8,130 bases of DNA from JBOFDK01 sp051650305 (GTDB lineage: Bacteria > Bacillota > Clostridia > Lachnospirales > Cellulosilyticaceae): assembly GCA_051650305.1 (NCBI GenBank), contig JBOFIT010000172.1, positions 1 through 8,130 of the forward strand, read 5' to 3'. Position 1 is the stretch's first letter, and each line of letters opens with the position of its first letter. Under the pieces are notes generated by a model. That model worked only from the letters and a program-made list of their open reading frames with translations. It was not told the DNA's origin and did no database searches. Position numbers and translations under genes: made by a program. This document shows, one piece after another, positions 1-5,925 of the stretch.

Positions 1-795
1 CTTATAGGCGTTATGATTTTTTATATTGTGCCTTTTGGCTCCAGTATTAAATACTGTTTTACCAGTGGGGTAACAGAAAGAGTATTTGTGGGATTTACGA
101 ACTTTAAGTACTTGCTAAGTGACCCAATGTATCAATTAGCGATTAAAAATACATTAAAAATTATAGGAACGAGTCTACCGATTCTTATCATAGGTTCGGT
201 GATTGCGGCGATTGTACTTGAAAAGAAGTTGAAGAGGTTTTACTGGTTGCAAAGCATATTGATGATGCCTATGGTCATACCAGCAGCCTGCACCATGCTG
301 GTCTGGATGGACTTACTGGGTATGAAGGGTTTGCTAAATACACTTTTGCAGACACAGATAGATTGGCTAGATTCAGGGATTTCACCTTTTGTCATAAGCG
401 GTATCGTTATATGGAAAAACATTGGGTATAACGTGATTTTGATTATTAGTGTACTTATTAATATGCCTAAAGAGTATGAAGAAGCAGCCAGTTTAGATGG
501 TGCAGGCTTTTGGAAAACTGCATGGTACATCAAAGTACCGTATCTTGTACCGATGCTTTTCTTCACAGCAGTTATTTCACTTATGAACTGCTTCAAGATT
601 TTTAGAGAAGTGTATTTGCTACAAGGGGATTATCCTTCCATCAATCTTTATATGTTGCAGCATTTTATGAACCAGCATTTTGCGCAGTTGAATTATGAGA
701 TTTTAGCATCGGCATCGTTTCTTCTCTATATCGTTATATTCATCATTGTACTAGGTATGGCGTATGCACAAAGTAGATATACCAGAAATAATTAG
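1..795 (+). CDS. Carbohydrate ABC transporter permease, first CUT1 subunit (MalF/UgpA type), 5' end missing
   Basis: Inner-membrane channel subunit of a CUT1-family ABC importer, which takes up a sugar or other small solute delivered by an extracellular binding protein. The frame is open from base 1 (codons for LIGV precede the first ATG at 13), and that ATG falls inside a membrane helix, so the true start is left of the window. Visible are the remainder of the first helix, a periplasmic-side segment with the family-like phrase FTNFKYLLSDP, and further hydrophobic helices. The EAA loop at bases 478-545 (EEAASLDGAG followed by IKVPYL) is the cytoplasmic contact for the ATPase. The stop at 793-795 is followed within 13 bases by the partner permease, so the two form an operon. 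The substrate cannot be told from the sequence. The binding protein and perhaps other components would be expected upstream. Family assignment is firm. Confidence 0.93.
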   Translation, partial: LIGVMIFYIVPFGSSIKYCFTSGVTERVFVGFTNFKYLLSDPMYQLAIKNTLKIIGTSLPILIIGSVIAAIVLEKKLKRFYWLQSILMMPMVIPAACTMLVWMDLLGMKGLLNTLLQTQIDWLDSGISPFVISGIVIWKNIGYNVILIISVLINMPKEYEEAASLDGAGFWKTAWYIKVPYLVPMLFFTAVISLMNCFKIFREVYLLQGDYPSINLYMLQHFMNQHFAQLNYEILASASFLLYIVIFIIVLGMAYAQSRYTRNN

Positions 796-807
796 GGGGT
801 GGGTAAG

Positions 808-1656
808 GTGAAGAGAAAAAAGAAGCAGAAGAAACAATGGATGACTAATGTGGTATTGGTGATTATTATTATCCTCACGACTTTTCCCGTTGTGTATACC
901 TTGACCCATTCTTTAAAAGGGGAAGAGGTTATAGAAGAAGCGTATAAAGGTGAGTATACAGCCATAGAAAGAGCGCTTATCAAGCCTTTTTATATCAATA
1001 TTGGACAGTATGAAAAAGTTCTACTTAGGTCACCCGAAGTCATCATATTGTTTTGGAATTCAGTGAAGGTAGTGGTTCCAGTTGTTGTTTTTCAGTTGAT
1101 TATAGGGGTATCTGCTGCCTATGGATTTGCTAAACTGAAGTTTTGGGGCTCGGAAGTGTTGTTTTTCATTTATATTATTATGATGCTTATGCCATTCCAA
1201 GTAACGGTAGTACCAAACTATTTAGTATTGCATCAATTCAAATTATTAGATACTGCGTATGCACTTATTTTGCCAGGTGTTTTTGGCACCTTTGGTGTTT
1301 TCTTTTTGAAGCAGTATATAGAGGGAATTGATGATTCGGTATTGGAGCAGGCACGCATAGAAGGGGCAGGGGAGTTTCAAATTTTAACAAGAGTCATTAT
1401 ACCGATGTGTAAACCAGTTATTGTATCGACAGCAGTGCTCTTGTTTGTGGACTATTGGAATATGGTGGAGCAGCCTATGATTTTCTTATCTAACAAAGCC
1501 AAATACCCTCTATCCTTATACTTAGCAGACATTTCTTACCAGATAATAGGGATAGGTTTTGCATGCAGTGTGATGTATATGATATTGCCTATTTTAACGG
1601 TTGTGTATGCACAGAGTGATCTTACAGAAGGAATGAGTATTACAAACTTGAAATAA
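808..1656 (+). CDS. Carbohydrate ABC transporter permease, second CUT1 subunit (MalG/UgpE type)
   Basis: Partner channel subunit of the upstream permease. A GTG start at 808 is chosen because the purine run AGGGGG at 794-799 lies 8 bases before it; a GTG at 799 in the same frame overlaps that ribosome binding site and is less likely. The protein (282 aa) opens with a very basic stretch (KRKKKQKKQ), then a helix, NVVLVIIIILTTFPVVYTL, a periplasmic segment, and about five more helices. The EAA loop is at about 1345-1410 (EQARIEGAG, then IIPMCKPV). The C-terminus YAQSDLTEGMSITNLK resembles the usual CUT1 ending, so the gene is complete. The ATPase is absent from the window; many Gram-positive CUT1 importers share one encoded elsewhere. 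Only 14 bases separate it from the next gene, which encodes an adaptor typical of exporters. That is unusual company for a sugar importer. Confidence 0.93.
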   Translation: MKRKKKQKKQWMTNVVLVIIIILTTFPVVYTLTHSLKGEEVIEEAYKGEYTAIERALIKPFYINIGQYEKVLLRSPEVIILFWNSVKVVVPVVVFQLIIGVSAAYGFAKLKFWGSEVLFFIYIIMMLMPFQVTVVPNYLVLHQFKLLDTAYALILPGVFGTFGVFFLKQYIEGIDDSVLEQARIEGAGEFQILTRVIIPMCKPVIVSTAVLLFVDYWNMVEQPMIFLSNKAKYPLSLYLADISYQIIGIGFACSVMYMILPILTVVYAQSDLTEGMSITNLK

Positions 1657-1657
1657 G

Positions 1658-1663
1658 AGGAGG
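1658..1663 (+). promoter_or_regulatory. Ribosome binding site for the adaptor gene
   Basis: A perfect AGGAGG sits 7 bases before the ATG at 1671 and just after the stop codon (1654-1656) of the permease. It fixes the start and shows that the adaptor gene is efficiently translated as part of the same transcript. Confidence 0.85.
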
Positions 1664-1670
1664 GGTTTAG

Positions 1671-3062
1671 ATGGAAAAGAAAGATAAAAAAGATAAGAAG
1701 AAAAAAATTCTACAGTTAATAGGTGGTTTCATAGGTATCATGATTGTCTTTACTGTACTAACTATCACAATAGAAGACTTTATGCTACCTGTTGTAGAAG
1801 TAGGAAGGGCATTACCAGGAAAACTAAAAGAAAGCTTTGTAGCAGAAGGACTTATTGGTGCTGACAAAGAACGATTACAGGAAAAACGCTATACAGTAAA
1901 GGCGTCAGAAACAGGGACATTACAGCAATTTAATGTAGAAGTTAATCAAGAAGTAAAAAAGGGTGATGTACTAGGTGTTATTAGTAAAAATAGTGAACCA
2001 GGTGCACATTTAGAGAATCAAATCGCATATACACAGCTACTTAATCAGAAGGCAACATTTGTAGAAATGAAAGATCAGTATGTACAAAGCAAAGAAGCTT
2101 CTATAAAAGACTGGGAAGAACGGAAAGCTGAATTAGAGGACTTAGAAAATAGTCAAGAAATCAAAGCAATCCAAGAAATGATTCAAACCTTAGAAACAAA
2201 AGTCAAAGTCAATAAAGAGTTGGTAGATATAGGGGCTATTGGGCAACAAGAGTATGATGCATCTCTACAGGCATTAGAAAAACAACAACAATTATTAGAA
2301 ACCACATTACGAGAAAGTAAAAAATCTCTAGAGAAGACCATAGCTAGCATAGAAAAGCAAGTGCAAGATATGGAGGTGAAAATCGAAGAAGTAGAAAGAA
2401 ATATAAGTGTTGCGACACTTCAGCTTCAAAAAGCGGGGGTAAAGGAAGCTGTGGAAGTGGTGGAAGCACCGATGGACGGTGTGATTGTAGATATACATAC
2501 ACTAGATGGCATGGATATGATGATGAATGAACCAGTAGTAACCATAGTATCCGGGGATATACCGATCGTTTGTAGTTTTGAGCTCCCTGTGAGCAAAAGT
2601 GAATTAGTAACAGTAGGGGATGAGATTGAGACACGAGTAGGCGAGACAGAATATACGTTACCGATTATTAAGAAGCAGTTCAATATCGATAAAGGTTGCT
2701 ATGATGTGGTATGCGAAGTAGATGGTGAGGCAGAGACCTATATGAAAATCAAACCAGGTGAATACATCACAAGTTTTATTGAAGTGAAAAAATACAAAAA
2801 ACATTATAGTCAAATTGTTCCTATCACAGCAATAGGTATGCAGGGTGAAGGTGAATTTATCTATGCTATTGAAGATTACAAAGGACTGTTTGGTATGGAA
2901 AAGAGAGTGAGGAAAGTAGATGTAAAGGTATTGGAGAACAACAATTATGATGCAGCTATTGAAGGTGTCTTGCCACAGTTAGAAAAGACACAAGTTGTTT
3001 ATAAATCTTCTAAGATGTTGCAACCGGGGATGAAAGTCAAAGTAAGCATGGAAAATAAGTAG
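1671..3062 (+). CDS. HlyD/MacA-family membrane fusion (adaptor) protein
   Basis: A 463-aa single-pass membrane protein of the adaptor type that accompanies MacB-like ABC permeases. After a lysine-rich cytoplasmic tip (residues 2-12) comes one helix (about 13-34), so the bulk lies outside the membrane. Residues 74-104 form the first half of a lipoyl-like domain (ASETGTL, then VNQEVKKGDVLGVI). Residues about 117-258 are Lys/Glu/Gln-rich and helical, as in the long coiled-coil hairpin. The second lipoyl half follows at 261-295 (VEAPMDGVIVDIHTLDG), then beta-barrel-like sequence and a C-terminal domain ending QPGMKVKVSM. A strong AGGAGG lies 7 bases upstream. In Gram-positives, which lack an outer membrane, such adaptors serve peptide or drug export or act as sensors. 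The next gene, 8 bases on, is a MacB-like permease, its expected partner. The cargo is unknown. Confidence 0.85.
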   Translation: MEKKDKKDKKKKILQLIGGFIGIMIVFTVLTITIEDFMLPVVEVGRALPGKLKESFVAEGLIGADKERLQEKRYTVKASETGTLQQFNVEVNQEVKKGDVLGVISKNSEPGAHLENQIAYTQLLNQKATFVEMKDQYVQSKEASIKDWEERKAELEDLENSQEIKAIQEMIQTLETKVKVNKELVDIGAIGQQEYDASLQALEKQQQLLETTLRESKKSLEKTIASIEKQVQDMEVKIEEVERNISVATLQLQKAGVKEAVEVVEAPMDGVIVDIHTLDGMDMMMNEPVVTIVSGDIPIVCSFELPVSKSELVTVGDEIETRVGETEYTLPIIKKQFNIDKGCYDVVCEVDGEAETYMKIKPGEYITSFIEVKKYKKHYSQIVPITAIGMQGEGEFIYAIEDYKGLFGMEKRVRKVDVKVLENNNYDAAIEGVLPQLEKTQVVYKSSKMLQPGMKVKVSMENK

Positions 3063-3070
3063 GTGATACG

Positions 3071-4099
3071 ATGATGAGGAAAAATATAGGTTATATAATG
3101 CTATTCATTATAGCAACAATGTGTATTTGTATACTGACAACCCAATTTAGAGATACCTATGGTAAGGGCTATGAAACCTATACGACATTTTTTAGTTATG
3201 AACAACTGAAAGTAGAAAGGCCTACTAGTATTGCGATTTCTCAGACACAGGGATATATAGAAAAGTATGTAGGAGAAGCAGTAGAAATCATTGGGACAGA
3301 AGCAGGTTATACAGCAGCAGAAGCATTACCTATGGAAAGAGGCATTTTTTTGCCAGAGAAAAGTGTGCAGATAGGGGAAAATGTAGCGGTTATAAGTGAT
3401 GTCCTTGCACATAAACTTTTCCAGTCGGATCAGATACAGGGGAATGTATGTAAGATTAACGGTATTTATTATGAAATCATAGGCGTCTATAAACACCAAG
3501 CTACTTTTTGGGAGTATTTCCAGAAAGATACGTCAAATCGTATTTATGTACCCATCACAAGTGATGTTGTGAAAAGAGTCCCTCTTTCTTGCTATATGGA
3601 AGAAACAAAAGAAAATATCGAAGGGATTCTTGGAAACTATGAACATTTGATGATATTTGTACTAGGGATAGGCGTGATAGTCATCTTATGTAGTGCTTTA
3701 GTTAAGCGGGGAAAGCAGTTGCTAAGGCGATACAAAGAACTGGGAAAGAGCTATTACTTTATGAAGAGAATAGGCATGCTCTTAAAGCTAGGATGGAAAG
3801 ACTGGCTGGTGAGCAGTATGCTCATTATTATAAGTATAAAGATTATGCAATTTGTGAGCTTCGATTTGACGATTCCATTAGCGTATATACCTGAAGAAAG
3901 CATTCTGGATTTATCATTTTATTGGAATGTGTACTTAGCTAGAAAGATTGAGTTGGAGGAGCATATAAGAGGAGGCATTCCATGCTTTTATATGACGTAT
4001 CGACAGATGATAAATAGTTTTAGAGTATTGGTGATTTTGCAGATGGTAAGTATATGGCATCTATTAAAAATGATTAAAAGTTTGAAAATATTTAAATAG
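3071..4099 (+). CDS. MacB/FtsX-like ABC transporter permease, divergent, no ATPase domain
   Basis: A 342-aa membrane protein with the MacB layout. It has one N-terminal helix (residues about 6-24), an extracytoplasmic domain (about 26-190), then three helices (about 192-211, 245-264 and 313-332). The loop between helices 2 and 3 is strongly basic and could hold the coupling helix for an ATPase. Segments such as FLPEKSVQIGENVAVISD and YYEIIGVYK resemble the MacB periplasmic core domain, where a 'new version of the state, then consistency check' pattern is common. No Walker A or B motif is present, so a separate ATPase would be required and none is in the window. The start at 3071 has AGG at 3061-3063 (within AGGTGA) 7 bases upstream; ATG 3074 is an alternative. 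It follows the adaptor gene by 8 bases. The family call rests on layout and weak motifs rather than strong identity, so function as a transporter is inferred. Confidence 0.68.
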   Translation: MMRKNIGYIMLFIIATMCICILTTQFRDTYGKGYETYTTFFSYEQLKVERPTSIAISQTQGYIEKYVGEAVEIIGTEAGYTAAEALPMERGIFLPEKSVQIGENVAVISDVLAHKLFQSDQIQGNVCKINGIYYEIIGVYKHQATFWEYFQKDTSNRIYVPITSDVVKRVPLSCYMEETKENIEGILGNYEHLMIFVLGIGVIVILCSALVKRGKQLLRRYKELGKSYYFMKRIGMLLKLGWKDWLVSSMLIIISIKIMQFVSFDLTIPLAYIPEESILDLSFYWNVYLARKIELEEHIRGGIPCFYMTYRQMINSFRVLVILQMVSIWHLLKMIKSLKIFK

Positions 4100-4101
4100 A
4101 C

Positions 4102-4140
4102 GAAATATATTATGATATTTCTCCTGATATCTTGTATAAT
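4102..4140 (+). promoter_or_regulatory. Candidate promoter and operator before the response regulator
   Basis: The 61-base gap before the regulator gene is AT-rich and holds a consensus -10, TATAAT, at 4135-4140. A weak -35 candidate, TGATAT, at 4113-4118 leaves a 16-base spacer. Overlapping the -35 is a perfect 7-bp inverted repeat, GAAATAT at 4102-4108 and ATATTTC at 4115-4121. TGATAT recurs at 4125-4130, giving two direct copies 12 bases apart. OmpR-family regulators often bind direct repeats spaced near one helical turn, so self-regulation is possible but unproven. No GC-rich terminator separates the transporter genes from this point, so read-through from upstream is also likely. Confidence 0.45.
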
Positions 4141-4160
4141 AAAAAAAAGGGGGAAGTAGC

Positions 4161-4874
4161 ATGGGATATAGAGTTTTGGTATGTGATGATGATGATAATA
4201 TCGCACAATCAATAGCTATCTACCTACAACAAGATGGGTATGAGGTGTTGATTGCACATAATGGGATAGAGTGTCTTGAGGTATTAAGAAATCAAGATGT
4301 AGCAAGGAACGGGGAGATTCACTTAGTTATATTAGATGTAATGATGCCTGAATTAGATGGTATCTCTACACTCTTTAACTTAAGGAAGGAGTATAATGTA
4401 CCAGTCATTATGTTATCAGCTAAAAGTGAAAGTACAGATAAAATAACGGGGCTGAGCTTCGGGGCAGATGACTACGTGACAAAACCTTGCGATATGCTGG
4501 AATTACTAGCTAGAGTAAAGTCTAATTTAAGGCGTTATACGACACTTGGGAATAAAAAGAAAGAAGAAGATGTCTTAGTAGTAGGCGAGTTAAGTATTGA
4601 TAAAAGATTTGATAAGGTGATGATGGGGGATAAAATGATTAAGTTAACCCCAACAGAATATAAGATCTTATGCTATCTTATGGAGCATAAGGGGCAAGTA
4701 TTATCCAGTAGACAAATCTACGAAGCAGTATGGAATGAAGAGGGGTATACTGTGGAAAATACCCTGTCAGTACATGTGCGACGGATACGTGAAAAGATAG
4801 AGATTAATCCCAAAGAACCTAATTATCTAAAGGCGGTGTGGGGATGTGGTTATAAAATTGAAAAGGATTTTTAG
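4161..4874 (+). CDS. OmpR/PhoB-family response regulator
   Basis: A 237-aa DNA-binding response regulator. The receiver domain (about residues 3-118) has the acidic pocket D9-D12, the phospho-acceptor D59 in VILDVMMPELDG, S86 in VIMLSAK, Y105, and K108 in TKP. All expected residues are present, so it should be phosphorylatable. The C-terminal winged-helix domain (about 137-235) reads KLTPTEYKILCYL, then VLSSRQIYEAVW, then the recognition helix TVENTLSVHVRRIREKIE and the closing wing AVWGCGYKIEK. AGGGGG at 4148-4153 lies 7 bases before the ATG. The first kinase gene overlaps its 3' end by 29 bases, a sign of co-translation. It is the only regulator beside two kinases, so both kinases probably feed into it. 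Likely targets, by location only, are the transporter genes upstream and its own operon. Confidence 0.95.
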   Translation: MGYRVLVCDDDDNIAQSIAIYLQQDGYEVLIAHNGIECLEVLRNQDVARNGEIHLVILDVMMPELDGISTLFNLRKEYNVPVIMLSAKSESTDKITGLSFGADDYVTKPCDMLELLARVKSNLRRYTTLGNKKKEEDVLVVGELSIDKRFDKVMMGDKMIKLTPTEYKILCYLMEHKGQVLSSRQIYEAVWNEEGYTVENTLSVHVRRIREKIEINPKEPNYLKAVWGCGYKIEKDF

Positions 4875-5925
4875 TGTAGTAGTATGGGCAGGGTGTCTAA
4901 GTTTTGATGTATGGTTGTTTTTTGCAGTTTATAATGAGTATAAGTTAATAAGGGTAGCAGAGATAGGGACAATATGGCAAAAGATACAGTACCTTATAGA
5001 AAATAAGCCTTTACTTGCAGGTGTGGTGATAGGGTTAAATAGCATCATGGCAATTGGATTATGGCTATATGGAAAAAATCTAGGGAGATGTATGGAAGCT
5101 ATTACTTTATTAAAAGAAGGAAGTATGAGCTATCAAATGCAAGAAAAGCAAGTAGGTATAGGATTCAAGCAGATGGCAAGGGAGATTAATCAAGTAGCAG
5201 TAGGAATCGATATAGGAACCACAGAGATGCTTAAAAGTGATCACCTTAAAGCGGAATTTATCACTAATATTTCTCATGATTTAAAGACTCCTTTGACAGC
5301 TATTATGAATTACATAGGATTATTAAAAAAAGAACAAGAGAAAGAGGGGCATATAAAGAAGCAACTCTTATCATTAGATACTAAAACAAAAGTATTAAAA
5401 AGAAAGATAGAAGAAATGGTAGCTGCATCCAAAGCCATCACGGGTAATGTACAGATGCAGCTCCATGTCATTGCTTTAGAAGAAATACTTAGCCAAGTGA
5501 TAGGAGAGTATAGTGAGAAATTAGAGACCAAAGGCATACAGGTCATTATCAGCTCCAAGGAAGATATATGCGTATGGGCAGATAGTGTGAGCCTTTGGCA
5601 TGTTATAGAGTCTATACTAGACAATGTTTTTCAGTATGGAACGCCCAATAGCAGGCTATATATTTATCAAAGACGAATAGATGGCTATGGGGTTTTGGAG
5701 TTTAAGAATATATCTATGGAGCGACTAGATGTAACGATAGATGAGTTAAAACGTACGATTATCACTGGGACTAAGAAACGAGAGGGATTAGGACTAGGAA
5801 TTATGGTAAGTGAAAGCTTAATGCAGCTTCAAAATGGTCATTTGGAGTTAGAAATCGATGGTGATTTATTTAAGTCCAAGCTATATCTTCAGGAATCAGG
5901 AGAAAGCAGAGGACCTGGGCTATGA
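4846..5925 (+). CDS. Sensor histidine kinase 1: phospho-histidine kept, ATP-binding domain altered
   Basis: A 359-aa membrane kinase. Two helices (about residues 9-29 and 54-75) enclose a short outside loop of roughly 25 residues, so it has little room for a ligand-binding domain. After a HAMP-like linker comes the dimerisation/phosphotransfer domain with a canonical H-box, FITNISHDLKTPLTAI, and H144 as acceptor; the second helix carries ASKAITGNV, which I recognise from related clostridial kinases. The ATP-binding domain is odd. The N-box reads ESILDN, with S256 in place of the first Asn and N260 kept. The ATP-lid segment usually reading ERFVRGD is RTIITGT (303-309), with two residues fewer than in the next kinase before the G2 box EGLGLGI (313-319). 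Start is GTG 4846, without a strong ribosome binding site; TTG 4858 is possible. It overlaps the regulator and the next kinase, so translation is probably coupled. Confidence 0.92.
   Translation: MVIKLKRIFSVVVWAGCLSFDVWLFFAVYNEYKLIRVAEIGTIWQKIQYLIENKPLLAGVVIGLNSIMAIGLWLYGKNLGRCMEAITLLKEGSMSYQMQEKQVGIGFKQMAREINQVAVGIDIGTTEMLKSDHLKAEFITNISHDLKTPLTAIMNYIGLLKKEQEKEGHIKKQLLSLDTKTKVLKRKIEEMVAASKAITGNVQMQLHVIALEEILSQVIGEYSEKLETKGIQVIISSKEDICVWADSVSLWHVIESILDNVFQYGTPNSRLYIYQRRIDGYGVLEFKNISMERLDVTIDELKRTIITGTKKREGLGLGIMVSESLMQLQNGHLELEIDGDLFKSKLYLQESGESRGPGL
5908..5913 (+). promoter_or_regulatory. Ribosome binding site for kinase 2 within the end of kinase 1
   Basis: AGAGGA ends 8 bases before the ATG at 5922, inside the last codons of kinase 1. 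The stop TGA of kinase 1 and the start ATG share bases (ATGA), the classic arrangement for coupled translation and matched amounts of both proteins. Confidence 0.75.

Noticed and set aside
13..15. ATG at 13 as the start of the first permease
   Set aside because: The frame is open to base 1 and the ATG lies inside a transmembrane helix with no ribosome binding site, so the gene continues to the left.
240..596. Minus-strand open frame of 118 codons
   Set aside because: It lies wholly inside the first permease, has no family resemblance and no ribosome binding site; it is a shadow of the coding strand.
799..801. GTG at 799 as the start of the second permease
   Set aside because: It overlaps the AGGGGG ribosome binding site at 794-799; GTG 808 has correct spacing.
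1143..1331. Plus-strand 62-codon frame inside the second permease
   Set aside because: It is a different frame within a well-supported membrane protein gene, rich in Cys, Tyr and Phe as expected of an out-of-frame reading.
2344..2683. Two overlapping minus-strand frames of 96 and 85 codons inside the adaptor gene
   Set aside because: Low-complexity Leu/Pro/Ser/Thr-rich reverse readings of the coiled-coil and lipoyl regions, with no start signals.
4100..4160. Terminator between the transporter genes and the regulator
   Set aside because: The only stem there is almost entirely AT and has no following T-tract.
5310..5624. Minus-strand 104-codon frame inside kinase 1
   Set aside because: It is antisense to the phosphotransfer domain and shows no motifs.
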